DNA of 64,000 nucleotides from Lewinellaceae bacterium (lineage in GTDB: Bacteria > Bacteroidota > Bacteroidia > Chitinophagales > Saprospiraceae): the NCBI GenBank assembly GCA_020636275.1, contig JACJYD010000004.1, positions 124,001-188,000 on the forward strand, in the 5' to 3' direction. Both the position numbers and the translations under genes were made by a program. Below are positions 1 through 8,212 of this stretch, piece after piece; within the stretch, counting starts at the first letter, position 1; each line of letters starts with the position of its first letter. Under the pieces are notes generated by a model. The model had not been told where the DNA came from. It made no database searches and saw only the letters and a list, made by a program, of their open reading frames with translations.

Positions 1-2253
1 ATGTTCCGATCCGACGACGCCGGCAAGACCTGGCGGCGCCTCAACGACGACCGCGATCTGCGCCAGCGCGCCTGGTACTATACCCGGATTTACGCCGACC
101 CGAAAGACGAAGACGTAGTCTATGTCATGAACGTCAGCTACCACAAATCCAAAGACGGAGGTAAGACCTTCTCGGCCGACTATGCCCCGCACGGCGATCA
201 CCACGACCTCTGGATCGCACCGGAAGACCCTCGCCGGATGATCATCGCCGATGACGGGGGCGCACAGATCACCTACGACGGCGGGGAGACCTGGTCGACC
301 TACCACAATCAGCCCACGGCTCAATTTTACCGGGTGACTACCGACAATCATTTCCCCTACCGCATCTATGCCGCCCAACAGGACAACAGCACCATCCGGA
401 TCGCACACCGCACCACGGGAGGCGCCATCGACGACGAAGACTGGGAAAGCACCGCCGGCTGCGAGTGCGGCTGGCTGGCCGTCGATCCGACCGACGACGA
501 CATCGTCTACGGCGGCTGCTACGGCGGTATGATCGAACGACGGGACCACCACATCGACCAGACGCGCAGTGTGAACGTCTGGCCCGACAACCCCATGGGC
601 CACGGCGCCCTGGATATGAAATACCGCTTTCAGTGGAATTTCCCCATTCTCTTTTCTCCACACGATTCGACCAAGCTCTATGCCGCCTCCAACCATCTGC
701 ACGTGACCTATAACGGCGGCCAGAGCTGGGAGACCATCAGTCCCGACCTGACCCGCAACGACTCCACCCGCCTGGGTTCGTCCGGCGGCCCCATTACCAA
801 AGACAATACCTCGGTCGAATACTACTGCACCATTTTTACCGTAGCCGAATCCCCGCTGAAAGCCGGCCTCATCTGGACCGGTTCGGACGACGGCCTCGTC
901 TACCTGACCCGCGACGGCGGACAGAGCTGGACCAATGTCACGCCGAAAGCCCTGCCCGAATGGGCGCAGATCAACAGCATCGAAGCCGACCCGTTTAACG
1001 AAGGCGGGCTGTATGTGGCCGCCACGCGCTACAAGAGCGGCGACTTCAAACCCTACCTGTTCAGGACCAAAGACTACGGAAAGACCTGGACGGCGATCGG
1101 CAAAGGCATCGGCGCCGATCAGTTCACCCGGGTAGTACGGGCCGATCCCAAGCGGGCAGGACTCCTCTACGCCGGTACGGAAAGCGGCATCTTCGTCTCC
1201 TTCGACGACGGCGCCAGCTGGGAATCGTTCCAGCTCAACCTGCCCATTACCCCCGTCACCGACCTGGCCGTGAAAAACGACAACCTCATCGCCGCCACCC
1301 AGGGCCGCGGCCTGTGGATGATCGACGACCTGACCCTCCTGCACCAGCTGAACGAGCGGCACAAGAGCAAGGCCGCCTGCCTGTTCCAGCCCATGGACAG
1401 CTACCGGACGAGCGGATTCCAGGGCGGACATCCACGGGATGCGGGCACCAACCACCCCGGTGGCGTAATGGTGCACTTCTTCCTTCCGGAATGGGGTGAA
1501 AAGGACAGCCTTTCGCTCTCGTTTTACGAAGCCGATGGCGCCCTCATCCGCACCTTTTCGACCACTTCAAAAGAGCGGGACGAAAAGATCGAAGTGCACA
1601 AAGGCGCCAACCGTTTTGTCTGGAACCTCCGGTATCCGGGCGGGAAAGACTTCGACGGCATGATCCTTTGGTGGGCATCGCTCAACGGTCCGCGCGCCGT
1701 ACCCGGCGAGTACTCCGTGAAACTGCAGGCCGGCGCGTTCCAGGACAGCGCCCGCTTCCGCATTCTCGCCGATCCCCGCTCCCCAGCCGGCCAAGCCGAT
1801 TTCCAGGCTCAGTTCGACTTCATCGAACAAGTGCTCGACAAGTGCTCCGAAGCACATGAGGCCATCGCCGAGATCCGGGACATTCGGGCCCAATTGAAGC
1901 ATTTTACCGGACGGCTCAAAGACCGCGAAAACATGCAGCCCCTGCTCGACCAGGCGCACCGGATCGACTCCCTGCTCACCGGGGTGGAGGAAGCCCTCTA
2001 CCAGACCAAAAACCGCAGCGGCCAGGACCCCCTCAATTTCCCCATCCGGCTGACCAATAAACTGGCGCACCTCAATGCCCTGACCCAGGGCGATTATCCG
2101 CCCACCGAGCCAGCTATCGAGGTAAAAGAAGAACTGAGCCAAGCCATCGACGAGCAACTTGCACAACTGAAAACCGTTAAAGAAGTAGAAGTCGCCACCT
2201 TCAACCGCATGATGCGGGAGATGGAGGTAGAGGCGGTGATAATAAAAGATTAG
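1..2253 (+). CDS. VPS10/sortilin-like BNR-repeat glycosyl hydrolase-type protein (5' partial)
   Basis: The frame is open from the first base, so the true start probably lies upstream and the 750 residues seen are the C-terminal part. Asp-box/BNR motifs recur through the first ~440 residues (DDAGKTW, YDGGETW, YNGGQSW, TRDGGQSW, TKDYGKTW, FDDGASW), which is the signature of the seven- or ten-bladed propellers of the VPS10/sortilin and 'glycosyl hydrolase' families common in Bacteroidota. After the propeller comes an immunoglobulin-like stretch (GANRFVWNLRYPGG, about residue 530) and a helical tail. These proteins are normally exported and are often found without a proven substrate; the name 'glycosyl hydrolase' is a family label, not a shown activity. 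No sorting domain is present at the C-terminus. Confidence 0.8.
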   Translation: MFRSDDAGKTWRRLNDDRDLRQRAWYYTRIYADPKDEDVVYVMNVSYHKSKDGGKTFSADYAPHGDHHDLWIAPEDPRRMIIADDGGAQITYDGGETWSTYHNQPTAQFYRVTTDNHFPYRIYAAQQDNSTIRIAHRTTGGAIDDEDWESTAGCECGWLAVDPTDDDIVYGGCYGGMIERRDHHIDQTRSVNVWPDNPMGHGALDMKYRFQWNFPILFSPHDSTKLYAASNHLHVTYNGGQSWETISPDLTRNDSTRLGSSGGPITKDNTSVEYYCTIFTVAESPLKAGLIWTGSDDGLVYLTRDGGQSWTNVTPKALPEWAQINSIEADPFNEGGLYVAATRYKSGDFKPYLFRTKDYGKTWTAIGKGIGADQFTRVVRADPKRAGLLYAGTESGIFVSFDDGASWESFQLNLPITPVTDLAVKNDNLIAATQGRGLWMIDDLTLLHQLNERHKSKAACLFQPMDSYRTSGFQGGHPRDAGTNHPGGVMVHFFLPEWGEKDSLSLSFYEADGALIRTFSTTSKERDEKIEVHKGANRFVWNLRYPGGKDFDGMILWWASLNGPRAVPGEYSVKLQAGAFQDSARFRILADPRSPAGQADFQAQFDFIEQVLDKCSEAHEAIAEIRDIRAQLKHFTGRLKDRENMQPLLDQAHRIDSLLTGVEEALYQTKNRSGQDPLNFPIRLTNKLAHLNALTQGDYPPTEPAIEVKEELSQAIDEQLAQLKTVKEVEVATFNRMMREMEVEAVIIKD

Positions 2254-2291
2254 AGCGGCGATTTCCCCGACCCTCTAAAAAATAATACGCT

Positions 2292-2768
2292 ATGGAATTC
2301 CTCCCCTTACACCCCCATCTTCCCGCTTCTTTCTGGGTGGGGCTAATCCTGACCCTGGCCACCGGCGGCCTGACGGCCTGGCTGGTGCTGGGCAAACATC
2401 AATTGAAAGGGAATATGTGGCGGCAGGTCGTGCCGCTGTGGACCTTTATTGCCTGTATGGTATCCCTGGGCACGGCGGTATTCTCCTTCTTTGGGCACCA
2501 CAAGGTCGGTCCCATCCGGCTGGATGCAGACGGGATTGAGACACCCTACGGGAAGGCCAAATACACCGATATCGACCGGATATACATACACCGGGAGGTC
2601 GACCGGTCGCTGGTCGATCCCAATTGGAGTCGGGGGGAAACAAAATGGCTGATCATCGCGCAGCGAGACGGCACGCAACACGCCTTCTCGGAAGATCAGT
2701 ACGATCTACCGGCGATCATGAAAGCCCTGGAGGGTTTTCTGGAGGAAAATCGGAATAATGGGAAATAA
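2292..2768 (+). CDS. Small membrane protein with two N-terminal helices and a PH-like tail
   Basis: The 158-residue product has two hydrophobic segments (about residues 13-33 and 45-66). A soluble tail of ~90 residues follows, with alternating short strands (GPIRLDADGIETPYGKAKY, then TKWLIIAQRDGTQHAFSE) and a C-terminal helix. This layout resembles bacterial PH/YcxB-like domain proteins, which are membrane-bound and have no defined reaction. It begins 38 bp after the propeller gene on the same strand and could be co-transcribed. I do not recognise it as a named family. Confidence 0.6.
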   Translation: MEFLPLHPHLPASFWVGLILTLATGGLTAWLVLGKHQLKGNMWRQVVPLWTFIACMVSLGTAVFSFFGHHKVGPIRLDADGIETPYGKAKYTDIDRIYIHREVDRSLVDPNWSRGETKWLIIAQRDGTQHAFSEDQYDLPAIMKALEGFLEENRNNGK

Positions 2769-2802
2769 TGAGGAGGGGGTCGTCTCTGTCGTGGTCCCTG
2801 AA

Positions 2803-3174
2803 CTATCGGACCTGAATGTCTTTTGAAAGTACACCCGTGAAGGTGTGCAGTTCGATCCGGTATTGACCGGGGCTGTAGGGGCTCATATCCAGTTCGTAAA
2901 TGACGTTGACCGGAAGATTGTCAACACGTTCGTGGAACAGGACATTACCGCTCGAGTTTTTGAGAACGATCTCATTGAGATTGGCCCGAATGGATTCAAA
3001 ATCAATAAAATACGTTTCAGATTCCTCATCTACGTAGAAGGTAAGCTCCCCTCCTCCGAATGAGACCTTGGAGGAAGCCGAACCGGCGCCGGGCGCCATG
3101 CTGGATTGCCCGGATAAATGGGTGGCGGCTCCCAGCAGTAAAAAAAAGACCAAAATTCCCGCGATACGATTCAT
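2803..3174 (-). CDS. Exported DUF3244-like small protein
   Basis: A 123-residue protein with a clear signal peptide (MNRIAGILVFFLLLGAATHL, cleavage likely after HLSGQ). The mature part is a single beta-sandwich-like unit: a strand-rich core, then GNVLFHERV and SPGQYRIELHTF near the end. That pattern is similar to the DUF3244/FlgD-Ig-like C-terminal modules of Bacteroidota, where a 'structural' sentence of the type G-x-V-hydrophobic … PGxYxI closes the domain. It converges with the membrane protein gene on its 3' side. A Bacteroidota -7 match (TACTTTTG on the minus strand, 3212-3219) lies in the AT-rich 229-bp gap upstream. Confidence 0.6.
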   Translation of the reverse strand: MNRIAGILVFFLLLGAATHLSGQSSMAPGAGSASSKVSFGGGELTFYVDEESETYFIDFESIRANLNEIVLKNSSGNVLFHERVDNLPVNVIYELDMSPYSPGQYRIELHTFTGVLSKDIQVR

Positions 3175-3403
3175 GGTTCTAGAAGTAATTAGGATTGCAA
3201 ATAATAGTTTTCAAAAGTACTACTTATCCCGAACAATATAAAACCTCCCAAGTTGAATCCGGGTAATCGAATTTTACGTTTTTAACACAAATCAAAATAT
3301 TAAACTGCCCTTTATATTTAAAACATTAGATATGTTTCTTACATGAAAGAATTGTCAGATAAAGATTCTTTTGTAAAATTTTCATGTTGAAGCATTTTTT
3401 CAC

Positions 3404-4030
3404 TCACTGCGCCTGCGACCAGGTCTCCACGACATCTCCGATACTGTGGTACCATTCCGGTTTTTCCTCTATAAATGCCGGAAGATCAACCCAAACGGCA
3501 AGCTCGATATCCTCTTCGATTTGCGGGATCAGGTTCTCTTCGTTCGTTTGCATCTCGTACCACCAGGTGCGCTTCAGGACGCGTTTTCCCTTTTCGCGGT
3601 ATGTGTGATAGGTCGAGCACAAATCCCGCACGATCGACACTTCGTCCAGCCCCGTTTCCTCCTGCACTTCGCGGATAGCGGCCCGGGGCGGAGTTTCTCC
3701 CGGTTCGATCTTCCCCTTGGGCAGGTCCCATTTTTCGCGGCGGAAGATGAACAAAGCCTTTTTTTCGGTATTGAAAACGAGTCCGCCGGCGGCTTCCAGG
3801 TATTTGAAAAGGCTTCTGAAATCAGCGACCAAACCCGACAGATCTCCAGTGTAAATTCCCACGATCCGGGGGGCAGTCGCCTTTTCCAAAAGGTCGATAT
3901 AGTGGAAAAGCGTTTTCACCTGTCCGGAGTATCTACCTGCGAAAGCAGCCGGATATTGAGTCTGCCAGGCAGCCAGATTATCCTCGTCGATCAAAAATAA
4001 GGGGTTGTCATTTATGTAGATTTTGTACAT
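3404..4030 (-). CDS. NUDIX hydrolase
   Basis: The Nudix box is complete: GKIEPGETPPRAAIREVQEE followed by TGLD matches G-x5-E-x7-REUxEExGU, so Mg-dependent cleavage of a nucleoside-diphosphate-linked substrate is expected. The exact substrate cannot be read from the sequence. The N-terminal ~70 residues (MYKIYINDNPLFLI…) form an extra domain seen in Bacteroidota homologues that sit next to pyrE. I take the ATG at 4030; a GTG three codons upstream is also in frame. The gene is divergent from pyrE with about 40 bp between starts, so the two promoters must overlap. Confidence 0.9.
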   Translation of the reverse strand: MYKIYINDNPLFLIDEDNLAAWQTQYPAAFAGRYSGQVKTLFHYIDLLEKATAPRIVGIYTGDLSGLVADFRSLFKYLEAAGGLVFNTEKKALFIFRREKWDLPKGKIEPGETPPRAAIREVQEETGLDEVSIVRDLCSTYHTYREKGKRVLKRTWWYEMQTNEENLIPQIEEDIELAVWVDLPAFIEEKPEWYHSIGDVVETWSQAQ

Positions 4031-4033
4031 TTG
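4005..4033 (+). promoter_or_regulatory. Bacteroidota-type promoter for pyrE
   Basis: TTG at 4005-4007 and TACATTTG at 4026-4033 match the -33 TTG and -7 TAnnTTTG elements with an 18-bp spacer. The -7 box ends 36 bp before the pyrE start and overlaps the start codon of the divergent nudix gene. Confidence 0.5.
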
Positions 4034-4069
4034 CTCCACCAGGTTTAACAGGAAAATGAAAGGAAACCA

Positions 4070-4690
4070 ATGAGTAATGCCGAGAAGGTAGCAAAAAACC
4101 TATTGCAAATAAAGGCAATTAAACTTAGCCCACAAAGCCCTTTTACCTGGGCTTCCGGCATTCAATCTCCCATCTATTGCGACAACCGGATCGTACTTTC
4201 TCACCCGGATGTGCGCAATTTCATGAAATCCTGCCTGGCTGAAGAATCGAAGGCCTTCGCCCCTTTCGATGCTGTTTCCGGCGTAGCCACCGCCGGCATC
4301 GCGCACGGGGCCTTGTTGGCCGATGCGCTCGGATTGCCCTTTTCCTACGTACGCAGCGAGGCGAAAGGACACGGGCGCAAAAACCAGATCGAAGGCGAAT
4401 TGAAAGGAAATGAAAGGGTATTGGTCGTGGAAGACCTCATCTCCACCGGGGGCAGCAGCTTGCGGGTCGTTGAGATCCTGCGGGAAAAAGGTTGTACGGT
4501 CGTCGGCGTGCTTGCCCTGTTTTCCTATGGGTTCGACGCGGCGATGGAAGCTTTCCACGACGCCGGTTGCCCCCTGCGCACCCTGACCAATTACGATGTG
4601 CTCATTGAAGAAGCCCTGAAAAGCCATTATATTTCGGCTGAGGATCTGCAGCAACTCCTGGCCTGGCGCCAGAAGATCGGAGTTGCCTGA
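4070..4690 (+). CDS. pyrE: Orotate phosphoribosyltransferase
   Basis: Catalyses orotate + PRPP to OMP + PPi in cytoplasmic pyrimidine synthesis. The PRPP-binding motif VLVVEDLISTGGSS lies at about residues 117-130, and the upstream KGHGRKNQIEG holds the catalytic lysine loop. The length of 206 residues is normal. The ATG at 4070 is the only good start and is placed correctly after the TAnnTTTG box at 4026-4033. It is followed after 15 bp by the M42 peptidase gene, which may share its transcript. Confidence 0.97.
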   Translation: MSNAEKVAKNLLQIKAIKLSPQSPFTWASGIQSPIYCDNRIVLSHPDVRNFMKSCLAEESKAFAPFDAVSGVATAGIAHGALLADALGLPFSYVRSEAKGHGRKNQIEGELKGNERVLVVEDLISTGGSSLRVVEILREKGCTVVGVLALFSYGFDAAMEAFHDAGCPLRTLTNYDVLIEEALKSHYISAEDLQQLLAWRQKIGVA

Positions 4691-4705
4691 TTTCCCCAAC
4701 TATTT

Positions 4706-5800
4706 ATGATAACCAACGACATGTCAATTCTCACATCCACTTCAGAAGCATTTCTCCAAAAATATTTGAACAACCCCTCCCCCACCGGGTTCGAGTCGGG
4801 AGGCCAGAAACTTTGGTTGGAATACATCAAGCCCTTCATCGACGAATGGCAGCTCGATAACTACGGCACGGCCTACGGGATCATCAACCCTGGAAAAGAC
4901 TTCAGGGTCCTTATCGAAGGGCATGCCGACGAGATCTCCTGGTTCGTCAATTACATCTCCGACGACGGGTTCATCAACGTCATTCGCAACGGGGGCTCCG
5001 ACCACATGATCGCGCCTTCCAAACGGGTCAATATCTTCACGAAAAAAGGTATCGTCAAGGGGGTGTTCGGCTGGCCGGCCATCCACATCCGCAAGGGCGA
5101 CGACACCAAGATCAGTCCCAAACTGGAGAATATCTTCATCGACGTGGGCGCCAAGGACAAGGACGAGGTCCTGGCCATGGGTATTCACGTGGGCTGCGTG
5201 ATCACTTATGAGGATGAAATGACCATTCTCAACAATCGCTACTACGTGGGGCGTGCCCTCGACAACCGGATCGGCGGCTTCTGCATCGCCGAAGTAGCCC
5301 GCCTGCTCCATGAGAACAAGGTCGAACTCCCCTTCACCCTCTACGTGGTCAACTCCGTACAGGAGGAGATCGGCCTGCGCGGCGCCGAAATGATCGCCCA
5401 GACGATCAAGCCCAACGTCGCCATCGTCACCGACGTGACCCACGACACCAATACGCCCCTCATCAACAAGAAGGAGAACGGCGATATCAAAGCCGGCTCC
5501 GGGCCTTCCCTGACCTACGCACCCGCCGTGCATAACAACCTGCTCAATCTGGTGATCGAAACCGCCCAGGAGAAGGAGATCCCCTTCCAGCGCGAAGCCT
5601 CTTCCCGCTCGACCGGCACCGACACCGACGCCTTCGCCTATTCCAACGGAGGCGTCCCTTCGGTACTAATCTCCCTGCCGCTGCGTTATATGCATACGAC
5701 CGTGGAAATGGCCCATAAAGACGACGTGGAGAACCTGATCCGGCTGATCTACGAGTCGTTGCAGAAGATTGAAAGTAAACATAACTTTAAATACTTTTGA
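4706..5800 (+). CDS. M42 family glutamyl/deblocking aminopeptidase
   Basis: A 364-residue dinuclear-metal aminopeptidase (tetrahedral, FrvX/endoglucanase-annotated family). The metal and catalytic residues are in order: H-x-D in EGHADEISW, D in GRALDNRIG, the EE pair in VQEEIGLRGA, D in VTDVTHDT and the late H in LRYMHTTVEM. These enzymes trim short peptides in the cytoplasm. A second in-frame ATG at 4721 is an equally possible start. The stop codon at 5798-5800 is immediately followed by a palindromic repeat. Confidence 0.93.
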   Translation: MITNDMSILTSTSEAFLQKYLNNPSPTGFESGGQKLWLEYIKPFIDEWQLDNYGTAYGIINPGKDFRVLIEGHADEISWFVNYISDDGFINVIRNGGSDHMIAPSKRVNIFTKKGIVKGVFGWPAIHIRKGDDTKISPKLENIFIDVGAKDKDEVLAMGIHVGCVITYEDEMTILNNRYYVGRALDNRIGGFCIAEVARLLHENKVELPFTLYVVNSVQEEIGLRGAEMIAQTIKPNVAIVTDVTHDTNTPLINKKENGDIKAGSGPSLTYAPAVHNNLLNLVIETAQEKEIPFQREASSRSTGTDTDAFAYSNGGVPSVLISLPLRYMHTTVEMAHKDDVENLIRLIYESLQKIESKHNFKYF

Positions 5801-5862
5801 GTGAAGGGTGAAGCGTGAAGGGTGAAGAGGCTCCCCTTCACGCTTCACCCTTCACCCTTCAC
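5801..5862. repeat. Heptad-built inverted repeat (hairpin) between two genes
   Basis: The left arm is made of GTGAAGG-type heptads and the right arm, after a short CTCC turn, of their complement (CACCCTTCACGCTTCACC-like). Together they form a near-perfect ~27-bp stem. It begins on the base after the peptidase stop codon and runs into the 5' end of the next gene. It could act as a terminator-like or REP-like element. Confidence 0.75.
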
Positions 5863-6768
5863 TTTTTCATCATCAAAAAAACAACCAGGACCGGCCGAAC
5901 CTCGTGGGCGACGAAGGCCGCCGACTGGGTGCTGTACAGCAACCTGTGGATCGCCCTGAACGCGACGGCCCAGGTGGCCCAAACCCAGTACCTGCTCGAC
6001 GGCCATTTCCGCTGGGGTCCTGATCTGGGCTTCGTCTTTTTCGGCACCTTATTCATCTACGCCCTTCACCGCATTTCCGGATTAAAACAGCTGGCCCCTT
6101 TTACGGCAGCCGGACGCCTTAAGGTCATATCCGAGCACCGGAAAGACATCCTCGTCTATGCGATCATCGGGTTGACGGGCGCCGCGGTTTTCTTTTTCTT
6201 CTTCCCCTGGCGCATCCAACTGATGCTCGGTCTGCCCGGCCTGCTTGCCCTGGGGTATGTGATCCCCTTTGGCGCTTCGCGCAAGCGACTGCGCGACTAC
6301 CATTTCCTCAAGATCTTCCTCATCGCCATCGTTTGGGCCTGGCTCACCGTGTGGCTGCCCGCTACGGAATCGGGCTGGGACGTCGCCCTGCGCGCCTCGA
6401 CCTGGTGGATGGCCCTGGAACGCGCGGCTTTTATCTTCGCCATCACCGTACCCTTCGACATCCGCGACCTGGAGATGGACGAACACACCCATGTCAAGAC
6501 CCTGCCTTCCACCTTTGGCACGACCCCGGCGATCGTGCTGTCGATGGTGGCGCTGGTCGCCATGATCGGCCTGGCAGGGTGGAATGCACATACCGGGGTT
6601 TATCCCTCCGGCGCCTGGCTGGGACTGAGTTTGTCGGCGGTCCTTTCAGGCATATTGGTGCTGTATTCGAAGCGCGTGGAGCACGATTATTACTTTTCCG
6701 GGCTGCTGGATGGAATGATGGTGGTGCAGTTGGCGTTAGTATGGGGGATGGTGGTGGTTTTGGGATAA
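5815..6768 (+). CDS. UbiA-like polytopic membrane prenyltransferase family protein
   Basis: A strongly hydrophobic protein with about eight membrane helices. The second Asp-rich motif of the UbiA superfamily is recognisable (PFDIRDLEMDEHTHVKTLP, about residue 220), as in D-x-R-D-x-x-x-D followed by K-T-L-P. The first N-x-x-x-D motif is not clear (the region reads ALNATAQVAQTQYLL), so catalytic activity is uncertain. The only early start is a GTG at 5815 that lies inside the palindromic repeat, so the first ~16 residues are repeat-encoded. The next plausible start is GTG at 5929. The 5' end may have been remodelled by repeat insertion. Confidence 0.65.
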   Translation: MKGEEAPLHASPFTLHFFIIKKTTRTGRTSWATKAADWVLYSNLWIALNATAQVAQTQYLLDGHFRWGPDLGFVFFGTLFIYALHRISGLKQLAPFTAAGRLKVISEHRKDILVYAIIGLTGAAVFFFFFPWRIQLMLGLPGLLALGYVIPFGASRKRLRDYHFLKIFLIAIVWAWLTVWLPATESGWDVALRASTWWMALERAAFIFAITVPFDIRDLEMDEHTHVKTLPSTFGTTPAIVLSMVALVAMIGLAGWNAHTGVYPSGAWLGLSLSAVLSGILVLYSKRVEHDYYFSGLLDGMMVVQLALVWGMVVVLG

Positions 6769-6811
6769 AATATTGTTTTTAACCGCAAAGGCGCTAAGGA
6801 CGCTAAGGATT

Positions 6812-8118
6812 GTTCCGGAAATAAGTTCCGGATTTAGATATAACTTGTATGTCTAAATTGAGGCAACCATATCAAGGAGATGCGACCATATTCTGTAGAA
6901 GTAGAGACCTGCATGCAACGGCTATTTGGGAGTTTGAACGAAAAAGACCGGCGGCATTATGCTGCTGTGGAAGCCATGCGCTTAGGTCATGGGGGGATCA
7001 AGTATATATCCGATTTATTGGGTATCGACTCCAAAACGATCAGCCAGGGGATAGAGGAGTTAAAAAAAACGAACTTCTCCTCGGGCGAATCCGTCGACCA
7101 GGGGCAGGGCGAAAAGCCCAAGTAGTGCAGGGCAATGAATTAAGTTCCGGATTTGAACAGATCATGGAGAACTACCGGGCAGGCAATCCAATGAACGCTC
7201 AGGTTCGTTTCACCTATCTGTGCGTTCGGGAGATACATGAAAAGCTCCAAAGCATTGGGCAGTCGGTCAGCACCTATGTGGTTTGCCTGTTGTTAAAGGT
7301 TCATGGCTATGGAAAGCGAAAGATGCAGAAGAAGGGTACAGCTTGCTCTGTGGAAGGGCGCAATGAACAATTCGGTCATATCGCCCAGTTGATCCAGGAG
7401 TATAAAGCAGAAGGTCAGCCTGTTGTGAGTATGGACAGTAAAAAGAAGGAACTATTGGGGGGACCTTTATTTCGCGCTGGAAAAGTGTATTGCCAACAAG
7501 GACTTAAGTGCCAGGATCATGATTTTCCCAGTCTTGCTCATGGCAAAGTCACCCCCCATGGAGTACTTGATTTGACGCTCAACCAAGGGGTGATCCATTT
7601 GGGGCAAGGGGCAGACACTCCTGAATTTGCTTGCGATTGCCTACATGATTGGTGGAGGCGTTATGGAATGACCCAATATCCAAAGGCGCATAGCTTGCTG
7701 GTTCTTTGCGATGCCGGGGGTAGTAATAACTGTAGCTACTATACCTTCAAGGAGCAATTGCAGAACCTTTCTACTCACATAGGAATAATCATTCGGGTGG
7801 CTCACTATCCTTCTTATTGTTCCAAATATAACCCCATCGACCACCGTCTATTCCCGCACGTGACCCGTGCTTTGCAGGGAGTCATGCTCGATTCGGTAGA
7901 TACGGTTGCCAAACTTATCAATGAACGTGCTTCGACTAAAACCGGTTTGAATGTTTTTACCCATGTTCTGGACAAAACCTATTTGGCCGGAAAAAAGGTA
8001 GCCGATGATTTCAAAACAAATATGAAAAAGAACAAGAATATCCAATTTGATAAGGTCTTGCCTCAATGGAATTATTGGGCCTGCCCTAATCTCTAAATCC
8101 GGAAGTTATTTCCGGAAC
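6812..8118 (+). mobile_element. ISAzo13-family insertion sequence
   Basis: The element is bounded by 27-bp terminal inverted repeats, 6812-6838 and 8092-8118, with one mismatch. Each end starts GTTCCGGAAATAA and closes with CTAAATCCGGAA-type sequence. It carries one transposase gene in two overlapping frames. No obvious target-site duplication is seen at the flanks (left ...GGATT, right GTTCC...). The size of about 1.3 kb fits the family. Confidence 0.85.
6880..8096 (+). CDS. ISAzo13-family transposase made by -1 frameshift
   Basis: The first frame (6880-7125) encodes the N-terminal part, with NEKDRRHYAAVEAMRLGHGG and the HTH end SKTISQGIEEL. The rest (GRIRRPGAGRK, VVSMDSKKKELLG, DAGGSNNCSYY, NPIDHRLFPHV, TKTGLNV) is in the -1 frame and ends at 8096. 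Between them is a run of eight A's at 7062-7069, placed so that zero-frame reading gives A_AAA_AAA, a classical slippery heptamer. Slipping back one base joins the halves in the order seen in full-length ISAzo13 transposases (…IEELKKNELLLGRIRR…). The conserved DDE-type acidic residues (SMDSK, DAGGS) are intact. The stop lies inside the right terminal repeat. Confidence 0.85.
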
Positions 8119-8212
8119 GTTCCTAAGACGTTGTATTTTAACAACTAAAGCGCATTTGTTAAGACCGGACCTCTTCGCGTCCTTAGCGCCTTTGCGGTTC
8201 CTATTTTTTGAT

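Larger units (their letters stand above)
6781..8199. repeat. Palindromic repeat arms split by an insertion sequence
   Basis: The 22 bp at 6781-6802 (starting AACCGCAAAGGCGCTAAGG) are exactly reverse-complemented at 8178-8199. The whole IS lies between the two arms. This 'cgcaaaggcgctaaggacgc' type of sequence is a common dispersed palindrome in Bacteroidota intergenic DNA, so the IS probably inserted into its loop. Confidence 0.7.
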
